A stretch of DNA of 35,481 nucleotides from Armatimonadia bacterium (GCA_039679385.1 JBDKVB010000088.1:1-35481); one strand, 5' to 3'. Counted from the first letter of the stretch, positions 7,994-16,705 are shown. The notes: generated by a model from the letters alone, not told the origin. Numbers and translations: made by a program.

Positions 7994-9472
7994 TTACTCT
8001 GTGACGCCCGGGATTGTGCGCTCGGCTTGACCAAGGTTGCAGCCCGCTTCGAGTAGCCGGTGCTGGAGCTCCACACGGTCCACCTTGCGCGGCGGGAGGT
8101 CATGCTTGAGCGACAGCACGGTCGCATGCCCCGCTGCCTCGCCCGTGGCGTTGCAGCACATGATCAGTCGCGTAGCCGACTGGCCCGGAAAGTCCGCCGA
8201 CAGGCAACGCCCGGCTACGAGCAGGTTGTCCACCTTCTGCGGCACCAGGCAGCGGTAGGGAACGTCGTAGTGCGTCTTCTGACGCTCATCCTGCAGTTCC
8301 TCGCCCGTCCGGCCGAGGTAGTCACTCAGCGCCTCGGGACCACCCGGCGGGAAGGAGGAGGATCCATAGCCGTCCAGACCGGCGGTGATGTAGCGCGTCT
8401 CGCCGTCGATCTTGGTCTCGAACCACTTCTGGTTGCCCGGTCCCGTCGGGTTGTGCACATCAAAGCCGCGCCAGGTGACGGCGATCACGTCGTCAAACTT
8501 GGCCCGGCGTGCCACATCGAAGCCCGTCAGCACGTACTCACCGAGGACGCGTCGCGAATCGCGGACGCCAAGCAGCGGCGCCGTGTCGATCAGCCAGCAC
8601 TTCTCGAAGCCCGGCACGTACTTGCGGATGAACTTCCACAGGATGTCGCACTGCTCGCGCCCCTCGAAGTACATGCGGGTCAGGTCGCGGTTCGACAGCG
8701 GGCGGCAGTTCCGCGAGTGAGCGAAGCAGATGCTGACCTCGTCCATGCCGCAATGCTGCGGGCGGCCGGGAACGTGGGTCATCCAGTTGAGGTGGTTGTC
8801 GATGGGGTAGGGGAGATCGCCGGCTTCAAGGCCTCCTTCGATGAGGGCCTCCCAGCGCGGGTCTTGGGCCTTGCACTCGCTCTTCTGATACCTGTCCCAG
8901 TCCACGCCGCCGAGGCGGAACTCCAGCGAGCAGCCCTGGGTGTAGCCGTCTGACTCGCGCCCGACCACGTAGTCACAACCTGCGTAGTAAGCCGCGTCCG
9001 CGTCCCCGGAGCAGTCGATCACGCGCCTCGCCAGAATCGCCTGGCGGCCCGACTTCGACTCCACCACCACGCCGCGGATGGCGCCCTGAGAGACGATGGC
9101 CTCCACCACGGTGGTGACGAACAGCACCTCGCAGCCGGCGCCTCGAACCATCCGATCCAGCACGAGCTTGTGCTTCTCGGGGTCACTGTTGCGGTGCCAG
9201 AGTCCGTCGACCGCCTCCAGCTCGCGGAACATCTCCTCGCCGATGCCCGACAGGTAGTCCAGGGGGATGTTCACGAGCCCCATGGTGGCCAGACCGCCGA
9301 GCCCGGAGGTCTGCTCGATCACCAGGGTCCTGCAGCCACCACGACCCGCTGCAATCGCGGCTCCCACGCCCGCAATGCCGCCACCAACGACCACGACGTC
9401 ATACTCCGACTCGACTGGAAGCGTCTTCTGCGGCTCGATCAGACCATCCTGCGTCTCGCGGTATTCCAGCAT
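7994..9472 (-). CDS. FAD-dependent oxidoreductase (FAD_oxidored family)
   Basis: A 492-residue flavoprotein. A Rossmann FAD motif GGGIAG lies near residue 30 in VVVVGGGIAGVGAAIA, followed by an acidic strand end (LVIEQ). The CSGDADAAYYAGCDY segment and the C-terminal NLLVAGRCLSADFPGQSATR block are hallmarks of the PF12831-type family found in secondary-metabolism and carbohydrate-catabolic loci. The ATG at 9472 has AAGGAGAG in place; the frame stays open upstream into the ferredoxin gene, but that extension is low-complexity and not real. It follows the ferredoxin gene by 40 bases on the same strand, so ferredoxin is the probable electron partner. The substrate is unknown. Confidence 0.85.
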   Translation of the reverse strand: MLEYRETQDGLIEPQKTLPVESEYDVVVVGGGIAGVGAAIAAGRGGCRTLVIEQTSGLGGLATMGLVNIPLDYLSGIGEEMFRELEAVDGLWHRNSDPEKHKLVLDRMVRGAGCEVLFVTTVVEAIVSQGAIRGVVVESKSGRQAILARRVIDCSGDADAAYYAGCDYVVGRESDGYTQGCSLEFRLGGVDWDRYQKSECKAQDPRWEALIEGGLEAGDLPYPIDNHLNWMTHVPGRPQHCGMDEVSICFAHSRNCRPLSNRDLTRMYFEGREQCDILWKFIRKYVPGFEKCWLIDTAPLLGVRDSRRVLGEYVLTGFDVARRAKFDDVIAVTWRGFDVHNPTGPGNQKWFETKIDGETRYITAGLDGYGSSSFPPGGPEALSDYLGRTGEELQDERQKTHYDVPYRCLVPQKVDNLLVAGRCLSADFPGQSATRLIMCCNATGEAAGHATVLSLKHDLPPRKVDRVELQHRLLEAGCNLGQAERTIPGVTE

Positions 9473-9512
9473 GGCTGCTCTCCTTGTCGGACTGTGTACG
9501 CGGGGTCCTGGG

Positions 9513-9704
9513 TCAGGAGTCCTCGGTCTCGACCGCCTCGATGGCTTCCGAAGCGCAGTTGCGGTAGCACTTCCCACAGCCGGTACACTTGTCGGCGTCG
9601 ATGTGGGCGCCGTCCTGGTCCTGCGTGATGGCCTGCACCGGGCACTCATGGAGGCACCAGCCGCATTTCGTGCAGCCTCGTATCACGGCGTAGATCCTGG
9701 CCAT
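9513..9704 (-). CDS. Small 2[4Fe-4S] ferredoxin
   Basis: A 63-residue bacterial-type ferredoxin with two clusters: CTKCGWCLHECP near residue 11 and CTGCGKCYRNCA near residue 40, each CxxCxxCxxxC. I chose the ATG at 9704, with GGGGAG upstream; a TTG six codons earlier is also open. It is the first gene of a two-gene unit with the FAD oxidoreductase. Its length and spacing are normal for a clostridial-type ferredoxin, and it probably supplies or takes electrons from that enzyme. Confidence 0.9.
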   Translation of the reverse strand: MARIYAVIRGCTKCGWCLHECPVQAITQDQDGAHIDADKCTGCGKCYRNCASEAIEAVETEDS

Positions 9705-9797
9705 GTGCCTTACTCCCCTCAAGCCTCAGCGGGACGACTCGGCCGTCCTTCACCGAGGCGTTGCTTCAGGGCTTCTGTGAACTGGTCCGCGGCAGGC

Positions 9798-10526
9798 TCA
9801 GTCGGCGCCACCGACTGGCACGCCAGATGGCTTGTAGTCCCAGACACGGCCGTCCAGCAGTCGTCCTGCCCTCTTCTTGTGGAACCCACCCCACTGCTTG
9901 AAGAAGAAAGGCACGTTGGCTGCCAAGCATTGGTCGCGGATGTCGCGCACCCATTGTCCGTCCATTGCCCTAGCGCGGGGGCCTGACTCGCCCCCGACGA
10001 TGATCCAGTTGATGCGACCCAGATCGAGGTTCGGCAACGGACCAAGAAGGGGCTCCAGAGAGGCAAACTTGACCCTCGCGGGCGTACGGCGCAGGTGGTC
10101 AAGGCGGAACCTGTAGTCACCGTTCTCAACACTGACGCCCATCCAGACGTTGTCTGGCCAGGGCAGACTGGGAGCCAACTCCAGTAGCCGCTCAGAGCGT
10201 TTGGTCAGGACCTGAAAACAGTGCCATCTGGCTGCGACCATGACGTCGAAAACCGCGTGGATGAACCCCTCGGGAACGCGGTCGTGGAACAGGTCACCCA
10301 TGGAGTTGACGAATATCGTGCGTGGCCGTTTCCAGGATAGGGGGAGACTCAGGGTAGCCTCGTGTACATTCACCTCGAATCCGCGAACGTAGTTGGGTTG
10401 ACCCATGGCCTTGAGACGGTGCGCCATCCGTTCGGCGTAGCAGTTGAGACAGCCGGGGCTGATCTTGCTGCACCCCGTAACCGGGTTCCAGGTCGCCTCG
10501 GTCCATTCAATGGTTGTGGCTGCCAC
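9798..10526 (-). CDS. Three-Cys-motif protein, phage Gp37/Gp68 family (DUF5131)
   Basis: A 242-residue protein opening with [20 protein letters not shown], then CLNCYAE. The three cysteines (C19, C26, C29; C-x6-C-x2-C) define this family and resemble a radical-SAM-type cluster site. Later family blocks are visible: [58 protein letters not shown] and FFFKQWGG. The start is GTG and shares one base with the TAG of tcmP (TAGTG), so translation is coupled. The family is linked to phages and mobile islands and is usually paired with TcmP; the biochemical role is not established to my knowledge. A different frame continues after the stop with a plausible tail (about 9719-9797), which may mark an old frameshift at the C-terminus. 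Confidence 0.85.
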   Translation of the reverse strand: MAATTIEWTEATWNPVTGCSKISPGCLNCYAERMAHRLKAMGQPNYVRGFEVNVHEATLSLPLSWKRPRTIFVNSMGDLFHDRVPEGFIHAVFDVMVAARWHCFQVLTKRSERLLELAPSLPWPDNVWMGVSVENGDYRFRLDHLRRTPARVKFASLEPLLGPLPNLDLGRINWIIVGGESGPRARAMDGQWVRDIRDQCLAANVPFFFKQWGGFHKKRAGRLLDGRVWDYKPSGVPVGGAD

Positions 10527-11362
10527 TAGTCAGCACCCCTGTCGCGGTACTTCTTGAATATCTGTTCGACGATCTTGCTCCCCACGGCGTTTGGGGACGC
10601 GAAGAACAGGTAGTACAGGACCGCGTTCTTGCTGTTGCGCATCGGCAGTGGCTCTGGCACATAGCGAAACCCGGCCACGTCCCTGAGCCGCTTCCGGAAA
10701 GCGTCTGCCAGCGCGTCATTGCCGGTCTTGCCGGGCATGTCGTCAAAGAGCCTGCCCTGGGTCGTGTAGGCGGCATCCCGCCAGCTACCGTCGCCCCAGA
10801 ACCTAGTCAGCCTCTCAGCCTGTTGGGGGTCGATGAGCTCGGGGTTCCTTCTGAGGACCCCTCTGTTTATGTCCATCACCATGAAGTTGAGGAATATCTC
10901 AACGCTTCGCATCTCACCGGCCGCCGACATCACCTGCCAGTCGAGATCGATGTTGTAGGGGTCTAGAAGGCAGAGAGCCCGTCTGTATCTGTTGTACGGG
11001 ACTAGGGGGAACACCTTCTCGATGAGTATCTCGTTGCAGTCCCCTGAGTACGTTGTAACGTCGCGGTCCGTGCGGCCCCGCAGCGAGTCCTCCAGCATGT
11101 CAAGCTTGTCGCCATCCGCGTCGATCAGATGGTATTCGCAGAACGGCGGCGAGACGTTGAGGGCGTTCGTCGGCGAGCCAGGGATGAGTTGGCCGGTCGC
11201 CTTCGATATGTTTACACCCGGCCCAGCGAAGGCATCCACATAGAAGTGCTCGAGTGCTGGGTCTGTCTGGTTTGACATGATCGTTGAGTAAGCTGACGCA
11301 TAGTCGCGAACGATTTCGAGTTTCAGCTCAGTCCAATAGCCTACCTGGTCGACGGGCGACAT
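10526..11362 (-). CDS. tcmP: Three-Cys-motif partner protein TcmP
   Basis: A 278-residue protein with the features of the TcmP family. These are a [16 protein letters not shown] helix, [10 protein letters not shown] (about residues 40-49) resembling methyltransferase motif I, HLIDAD as the acidic motif II, and [11 protein letters not shown] (D134-P135-Y136), which resembles a catalytic motif IV. This suggests a Rossmann-fold SAM-dependent methyltransferase. The substrate is unknown. GGAGGT stands 7 bases before the ATG. It is cotranscribed with the three-Cys-motif gene that follows, the partner from which the family takes its name. Base use looks slightly less GC-biased than in the neighbours (codons such as ATA, TAT and AGT are more frequent), in line with acquisition by transfer. 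Confidence 0.88.
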   Translation of the reverse strand: MSPVDQVGYWTELKLEIVRDYASAYSTIMSNQTDPALEHFYVDAFAGPGVNISKATGQLIPGSPTNALNVSPPFCEYHLIDADGDKLDMLEDSLRGRTDRDVTTYSGDCNEILIEKVFPLVPYNRYRRALCLLDPYNIDLDWQVMSAAGEMRSVEIFLNFMVMDINRGVLRRNPELIDPQQAERLTRFWGDGSWRDAAYTTQGRLFDDMPGKTGNDALADAFRKRLRDVAGFRYVPEPLPMRNSKNAVLYYLFFASPNAVGSKIVEQIFKKYRDRGAD

Positions 11363-11452
11363 CTGCCTACCTCCGTCTTACTTACTATCCCAAGCGACTG
11401 ATGTGTGTGGTGTTATGGCACGAAACACAGGAGTAGACCTATAGACTCGTCC

Positions 11453-11461
11453 ATAATACCA
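11453..11461 (-). promoter_or_regulatory. Possible extended -10 promoter for tcmP
   Basis: On the minus strand the sequence reads TGG-TATTAT, an extended -10 element, about 90 bases before the tcmP start and in an AT-richer patch. No convincing -35 hexamer is present. This is a weak call based on motif alone. Confidence 0.3.
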
Positions 11462-11624
11462 CGAAGGTAGTGCCCGTACCTACACGCGCTCTACGCCCTG
11501 GACCTTCACGCCGCCCGCCTCGACAACCGGGGGGAGGCCCCAGCGCCTCGCGTGACCAATACTCCCAGGTTCCCGCCCAAAGAGCCCGTCGCTCAAACTC
11601 AGTACGCGACCCGAGGTGCGTCTC

Positions 11625-14600
11625 ATGCGAGCCCTGCGTCTTCCCTGCGCCCTATCACTGCTGGGGGTGTGTCTCATGTGCACAGCCGGCGCCGATACGC
11701 CACGCCTGTTGCTCATCGACGGTGCGAGTGGGATGACCCGGCAAGCTCTGCAAGCTCTCGGGGTGCCGCACACCCTCGCAAGCCCCGGCGACTACAGCAG
11801 CCGGGCGGTCTCCCTCTTCGACTATGAACTCGTCGTGTGGGGGATGGACAACGATCAGGCGGTGCTGAGCCGCTCCAGCGAGCGTGTCCAGGCCTTCGTG
11901 CGCTCCGGCGGGGTCTTCGTAGGGCTCCGCTGCGGCTCCGATATGTCCTGGCTGCCCTCGCCGGTGAAGCTGGACAAGGCCTACCAGCTTGGTGAGGTGC
12001 TGCGGCCGGAGCACCCGATCTTCTGCCAGCCGACGAGGTTCACGAAGTCCGACTTGATGGCGGTGCATGGCGGGAGCATCTACCGGGCCTTCTTCGATCC
12101 CGGTCCCGGCTGGGTACCCCTGGTCAGCACCGGCGCCGAGCAGAACTGGGACAAGTCCGAGCCGCTCAGCAAGGGGCCGCACTATGGCCTCCTGGAGTTG
12201 GCCTACGGCAAAGGACGCATCCTCCTGTGCCAGATGATCCCCGACTACGGTCTCATCAACGATGACAAGGGCCGACCCGGGCCATCGAGCCGATTCCTCG
12301 CCAACCTGCTGGCCTATGCGACCTCGGTGGCTCCTGACTGGCCTGCTCCGAAGCCGCGGGTCCTCCCGGCGAGCTTCCACACCAATCTGGGTGACTTGCT
12401 GCGTGACGGCGGTGCCATGGGCACGCTACGCATGAGTGACGCAGCCTGGCAAGTGACCAGCCAGGGCCCCTACACCTGCAAGACCGACCGCCGTGGCGTC
12501 ATGACGATGTCCCATGCCGACTGTCCGGCGGCTGCCGGGTCCTTCCTGCAGATGCAGCGGACGATCGCTATGCCGTCGGGGCATGTCTGGTTGCGGTTCT
12601 ACAACTCCGATGACTACTGCGGCGGCAACGATCCGACCATGGTCGGCGATAAGCGCGTCTCCAGCCGCGAGAACAAGCTCGCCGGAGTGCGCTACAAGCA
12701 GGTGCTCGTCAACGGTCAGGTGGTCTGGGAGGAGGACGCCCTGGGGCTGAACGCGGTGCCGGCGTCGCGTCGTTTCCAGCTCGTCGACGTCAGCAAGGCC
12801 GCCGGGCAGAGCGGCAAGATGACCGTGACCTTCCGCGTCGAGGACCGCAAGGCTACTGCCGAGGATCAGCCCTTCGCAACAGACGTGTACTGGGCTGGCC
12901 TCGATATCCTGCCGGGGGTCGCTGAAACGCCCGTGGCAGAGGGCCGGACCGACGCCCAGGTGACCTTCACAGGAGCCGCCGGCTCCTACGCGGTACTGGT
13001 GCGTGCTCTCGACGAGCACACCGGCCGAGGCGCTCTGCAAGTCACCGTCGACGGCAAGCCTCTGTCTTCGGCACAGTTGAGCGCCGATGATTACGACTGG
13101 TACTGGATCGACTTTGGCCAGGTCGACCTCAAGCCGGGAGCAACGGTCAGCGTCAAGGCGACGCCCGATGCCGGTGAGGCCTGCACGATGCAGTCCCTTG
13201 CCCTGGTCCCAGCCGGACTACTGGCGACGACTCAGGCCAAGGCTGCAGCGTCCACCGGGTCACCGCTTTACGAGCCCGCTCAGCCTGTAGCGCACGCCAC
13301 CTTCCCTGTCCTCCTCTGCGGACCGGAAGCCTACAAGCCACGGGGTGAGGTCCTTAGCGGCGGTGTGCCCTTCGCCTATGGTGCAGTCAAGTCCGAACAG
13401 AACCTGCGCCTCCTCAATGACCAAGACCGCGAAGTCCCGCTGCAGACTCGAGCCCTGGCGAAGTGGCCCGACGGCTCCCTCAAGTGGGTCCTGTTCACCT
13501 TCCCGACCGCACCGGGACAGCTTCGCTGCGAGTATGGAACGCAGGTGAGTCGCGGACCCGTGGCGGGGCTCACCCTCACCCAGGACGAGGGTAGCATCTC
13601 GATCAACACCGGCCCGCTGCAGGCGGTCGTGAGCAAGACCGGCGGCCAGCTCTGTGAGAGTCTCTCGCTGAACGGGAAACCGGTGAAGACGCCAGCAACC
13701 GCCTGGCCCCTGGAGCTGAAGGTGGGGGACAAGGTCTACTCCTCGGCGGGCGAGACCGTGAGCCGCTGCGAGTTGGTTGAGGCCGGACCCCTGCGAGCAG
13801 TGATTCGTCGCGTAGGTCGCCTGCGCAGCACCGACGGCAGCACGCTGCTGGAGTATGACCTGACCCAGCAGTTCGACGCCAAGAGCACCGAAGTCCGCTT
13901 CCAGCCGGTCCTGACCCACAAGGAGAGCGACGCCGAGGTGAAGCTCAACCGGGTCTCGCTCTCCTTCCCGGTCCCCACCGAGGCTGGTGCAGCGACGGCC
14001 ACCTGGGTCAACACCGAGGGTAAGTGGCTCCAGGGAACCGAGGCCCGCATCGACCAGCGGGACGACGAGAACGCCACGATCTGGATCGCCGACGGCTCGG
14101 CGACCGGCCGGACGCTGCCGGGCAAGCGCGAGAACGGTTTCCTGCGTCGGAGCTGTGGCGGCATGACGGTGGACTTCATCCCACGTTGGTTCTGGCAGAT
14201 GGCGCCGCGAAGTGTGCAGGCCGACCAGTCCGGCCTGCAGGTGGCGATGGTCAACGCCGACTCCTTCGTACTGCATCAGGGCGAGGCGCTATGGAATGAC
14301 TTTGCCCTGCGCTTCTCCAGCGACAGCGGTGCTCCGCAGACGGCCGACTTCGAGGCCCTGGCGTCACCCGCGACGGTGCTGGCCGAGCCCTCCTACCTGG
14401 CCTCCACTCTCGCCCTGGGTGAATTCGGGCCTGCCAGTCCGGCAGTCTTCCCTGAATACGAGCAGAGCGTCGAGAGCGTCTACAAGCAGTACCTGGCGAA
14501 GCGTGACAAACGCCGCGAGTATGGTCTTGAGAACTTCGGCGACGATACCTTCGAGTGGGGCTATGGCCCTGTCTATACCTTCTGGTCCAACCAGGAGTAC

Positions 14601-16184
14601 GACCATCACTACGGGATGCTGCTGCAGTTCGCCCGCAGCGGCGACTACCGCTGGTGGGAGATCGGTGACCAGGGAGCGCGGCACTACCGGGACGTCGACT
14701 GCTACCACTGGGCGCCCGGTCGTGAGCAACTCCTCGGCGCCCCGCACCATCACAACGCCCAGCACTTCGTCGATCAGGGCTGGGTGGCCGATCACACTGT
14801 TGCCGGCGCCTCGAACGGCCACTCCTGGGTCGAGGGTCTCATCGCCTACTACTTCCTGACCGGCGATCCTCGCGCTCGTGAGACCTACGAGCAGATGGGC
14901 AACTGGTACTGCTGGACGGTCGAGAACAACCAGTATGGTGCGGGCGGTCAGGAGCGAGGTCCCGGCTGGACGCTCATCGCGCTCTCGGCCCTATACAACG
15001 CAACCTACGACGCGAAGTACTACAAAGCGGGCAGTCAGGTGCTCGATTGGCTCCGCTCGGTCCAGGACCCGGTGCGTGGCGTCATCTCCATCCCGATCTC
15101 CGAGCAGCCTTCCTATGAGGGCGGGACCTCCTTCATGCATGGCATCGTCGCTCGCGGCGCTGGGCGTTGGTATGAGGCAACCGGTGATGTGCGCGGCAGA
15201 GAGGCAGCGCTGGGCATCGCCGACTGGCTCACCACCGAGGCCATGGGGCCACCGGCGCAGTTCTACTACAAGCAAGCGCCGCGGATCAAAGGCACCTACT
15301 CCGCCCGGGAGTGGCAGTGTCTGACGGCGCTGAGCTATGCTGCCAAGTATGGCGACCCACGGTGGTTCGGGCCTCTGGTCGAGGAGCTCTACACCAGTGG
15401 CGGCGCAGCGACCCGGAGCATCGCCTGGGCTCCGCAGTCCCTTGCACACCTTTTGCCCGTGTTCACGCCTCTGCGAGCTCGCCTTCTGACGTCGAGCCTT
15501 GTTCTCTCGCCGACCGAGCCGGGAGAAGTCAGGGTGAGTGTCACCAACACCACCGGCGAGCCGGTGACGGTGACGACAAAGGTGCTCTCCACGCCGGCAG
15601 GCATCAGCGTTCCTCCGCCGCAGCCCCTCCTCCTCGAACCGGGAGTCCAGAAGGAGTTGGTCGCAAGGGCGACGCTGAAGGACCTCGCGCAGTCGGCTGG
15701 TGAGGTCCGCCTCGAGATCACCGCGGGGCAGATGACCCGGGCGTACACCCTTCCCATCAAGGCGGTCGCGAAGCTGGTGCGCCTCAACCTCGGCGCGGAC
15801 CAGGCCCGACTGAAGGCCCCCTTCACCTTGCTGCAAGAGAAGCCGCCTTGCGGAGCCGTGCTGCGCGACGCCGCCTTCACGGGCAACCCGCGCCAACCGG
15901 GAGAGAAGATAGGCTGGATGGAGTGGGAGGTCGAGGTCCCGGTCGCAGGCACTTACTATCTGGCTGCTGATTGCTGGTGGCTCGACGAGAAGGGGAACTC
16001 GCTGTTCCTGCAAGTGGATGACGGTCCGGAGGCCACCTTTGGCAACGACTCGGACCTGGGACGTTGGCACGTGGTCGATGCTCCGGCGCCCTTGGAGCTG
16101 ACCGCAGGCACGCACACCCTTCGCCTGATCAACCGCGAAGAGGGCGGCAAGATCCGCCGCCTGATGCTGACGAACGTGCAGTAA
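11625..16184 (+). CDS. Secreted multidomain protein with a PL26/YetA-like core
   Basis: A 1,519-residue exported protein. A signal peptide ends near AGA/D (residue 23). Residues about 25-235 look like a ThuA/class I glutamine-amidotransferase-like fold (LFDYELVVWGMD, GGVFVGLRCGSD). Residues about 245-435 are a beta-rich, sugar-binding-like region. From about 550, the segment GGVPFAYGAVKSEQNLRLLN, with ALAKWPDGSLKWVLF, is the RIFT-barrel opening of the exo-rhamnogalacturonan lyase (PcRGLX/YetA, PL26) family. A central beta-sandwich and an alpha/alpha-toroid at about 970-1270 follow, with many Trp/Tyr/His (HHHNAQHFVDQGW). The C-terminus (about 1290-1519) is Ig-like plus a carbohydrate-binding-type sandwich. 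I chose the ATG at 11625 because GAGGTG lies 6 bases upstream; a GTG three codons earlier is possible. PL26 lyases release unsaturated disaccharides from rhamnogalacturonan I, but activity here is inferred only. Confidence 0.75.
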   Translation: MRALRLPCALSLLGVCLMCTAGADTPRLLLIDGASGMTRQALQALGVPHTLASPGDYSSRAVSLFDYELVVWGMDNDQAVLSRSSERVQAFVRSGGVFVGLRCGSDMSWLPSPVKLDKAYQLGEVLRPEHPIFCQPTRFTKSDLMAVHGGSIYRAFFDPGPGWVPLVSTGAEQNWDKSEPLSKGPHYGLLELAYGKGRILLCQMIPDYGLINDDKGRPGPSSRFLANLLAYATSVAPDWPAPKPRVLPASFHTNLGDLLRDGGAMGTLRMSDAAWQVTSQGPYTCKTDRRGVMTMSHADCPAAAGSFLQMQRTIAMPSGHVWLRFYNSDDYCGGNDPTMVGDKRVSSRENKLAGVRYKQVLVNGQVVWEEDALGLNAVPASRRFQLVDVSKAAGQSGKMTVTFRVEDRKATAEDQPFATDVYWAGLDILPGVAETPVAEGRTDAQVTFTGAAGSYAVLVRALDEHTGRGALQVTVDGKPLSSAQLSADDYDWYWIDFGQVDLKPGATVSVKATPDAGEACTMQSLALVPAGLLATTQAKAAASTGSPLYEPAQPVAHATFPVLLCGPEAYKPRGEVLSGGVPFAYGAVKSEQNLRLLNDQDREVPLQTRALAKWPDGSLKWVLFTFPTAPGQLRCEYGTQVSRGPVAGLTLTQDEGSISINTGPLQAVVSKTGGQLCESLSLNGKPVKTPATAWPLELKVGDKVYSSAGETVSRCELVEAGPLRAVIRRVGRLRSTDGSTLLEYDLTQQFDAKSTEVRFQPVLTHKESDAEVKLNRVSLSFPVPTEAGAATATWVNTEGKWLQGTEARIDQRDDENATIWIADGSATGRTLPGKRENGFLRRSCGGMTVDFIPRWFWQMAPRSVQADQSGLQVAMVNADSFVLHQGEALWNDFALRFSSDSGAPQTADFEALASPATVLAEPSYLASTLALGEFGPASPAVFPEYEQSVESVYKQYLAKRDKRREYGLENFGDDTFEWGYGPVYTFWSNQEYDHHYGMLLQFARSGDYRWWEIGDQGARHYRDVDCYHWAPGREQLLGAPHHHNAQHFVDQGWVADHTVAGASNGHSWVEGLIAYYFLTGDPRARETYEQMGNWYCWTVENNQYGAGGQERGPGWTLIALSALYNATYDAKYYKAGSQVLDWLRSVQDPVRGVISIPISEQPSYEGGTSFMHGIVARGAGRWYEATGDVRGREAALGIADWLTTEAMGPPAQFYYKQAPRIKGTYSAREWQCLTALSYAAKYGDPRWFGPLVEELYTSGGAATRSIAWAPQSLAHLLPVFTPLRARLLTSSLVLSPTEPGEVRVSVTNTTGEPVTVTTKVLSTPAGISVPPPQPLLLEPGVQKELVARATLKDLAQSAGEVRLEITAGQMTRAYTLPIKAVAKLVRLNLGADQARLKAPFTLLQEKPPCGAVLRDAAFTGNPRQPGEKIGWMEWEVEVPVAGTYYLAADCWWLDEKGNSLFLQVDDGPEATFGNDSDLGRWHVVDAPAPLELTAGTHTLRLINREEGGKIRRLMLTNVQ

Positions 16185-16202
16185 GGCGCTTCGGCCAACA
16201 CC

Positions 16203-16247
16203 CCCGGGGCCTGCTGCTACCCTCTCCTCAGCTTGACAGGCCCCGGG
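16203..16247. repeat. Perfect 11-bp inverted repeat overlapping the nrdD promoter
   Basis: 16203-16213 is exactly complementary to 16237-16247, with a 23-base loop. The left arm follows the end of the large upstream gene by 18 bases. The right arm covers the end of the -35 hexamer and the start of the spacer. It may be a terminator of the upstream gene or an operator; it has no T tract. Confidence 0.6.
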
Positions 16248-16261
16248 AGGCCACCTATACT
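16233..16261 (+). promoter_or_regulatory. Near-consensus sigma-70 promoter of the riboswitch-nrdDG operon
   Basis: TTGACA (16233-16238), a 17-base spacer, and TATACT (16256-16261). The predicted start near 16267-16268 is only one or two bases before the first paired base of the riboswitch aptamer, so promoter and aptamer fit each other precisely. Confidence 0.85.
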
Positions 16262-16268
16262 TCCTCTT

Positions 16269-16460
16269 GCTCGCGGTTCGCCCCTGTCGTCAGGGGCGTC
16301 GCAAGAGGGAAGCCGGTGTGAGTCCGGCACTGCCCCGCAGCGGTATTGGGAAACGACAGCCGTCATTGAGCACTGTCCCGATTGGGATGGGAAGCGACGG
16401 CCAGTAGGCTGGACCAAGCCATACGGTCCGCGTCCCTGAGTCCGAAGACCTGCCGAGAGC
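16269..16460 (+). promoter_or_regulatory. Cobalamin (B12) riboswitch
   Basis: The conserved core is plain. GGTTCGCCCCT pairs with AGGGGCG, then come AAGAGGGAA, the GCCGG/CCGGC stem with the GTGTGAGT loop, CACTGCCCCGCAGCGGTA, and at the end a canonical B12 box at 16439-16454 (AGTCCGAAGACCTGCC). A closing stem can be drawn between 16269-16276 and 16453-16460. In known cases binding of adenosylcobalamin lowers expression downstream by ending transcription or hiding the ribosome binding site. The gene downstream is a B12-independent class III RNR, so the expected logic is that the cell shuts off this enzyme when B12 is available for a class II RNR. The direction of the response is inferred. Confidence 0.95.
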
Positions 16461-16705
16461 TTGCGCCTTAGGGCGCGATGACGACTGCGGCCTCGTGGGA
16501 GGCTGTGGAAGGGCTTCTCGGCGTCCGTGTCGACTCCGCAGGACACCGCTTTCCCCTTACGCATCTCTCCTCCACGACCGGCCGCTATCTCGCTCGAGGG
16601 GAGCGAGGTCGCGGAAGCGTCTTCGGCCGGTTCTGCTGTTCCGAAGCCGCGTCTCCAGGCGCACCTCTGCCTCCCTCCGAGTCCATCTCCCGGGAGGAGT
16701 CAGCC
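16461..16705 (+). promoter_or_regulatory. Long structured leader between riboswitch and nrdD (expression platform)
   Basis: No gene is assigned in these 245 bases. Hairpins visible are 16463-16476 (5-bp stem, TTAG loop) right after the aptamer, 16589-16607 (perfect 7-bp stem, 5-base loop) and 16617-16650 (9 bp with one mismatch). The nrdD ribosome site GGGAGGAG sits in a 10-base palindrome (CTCCCGGGAG, 16687-16696) and is also complementary to CCTCCCTCC at 16670-16678, so it can be hidden. No T-run follows any hairpin, which favours control of translation. The whole stretch is open in frame with nrdD from an ATG at 16478, but that ATG has no good ribosome site and the extension resembles no NrdD N-terminus. 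Confidence 0.6.

Noticed and set aside
9473-9649. A 59-residue N-terminal extension of the FAD oxidoreductase.
   Set aside because: It overlaps the ferredoxin gene, is Arg/Pro/Thr low complexity, and a good ribosome site supports the ATG at 9472.
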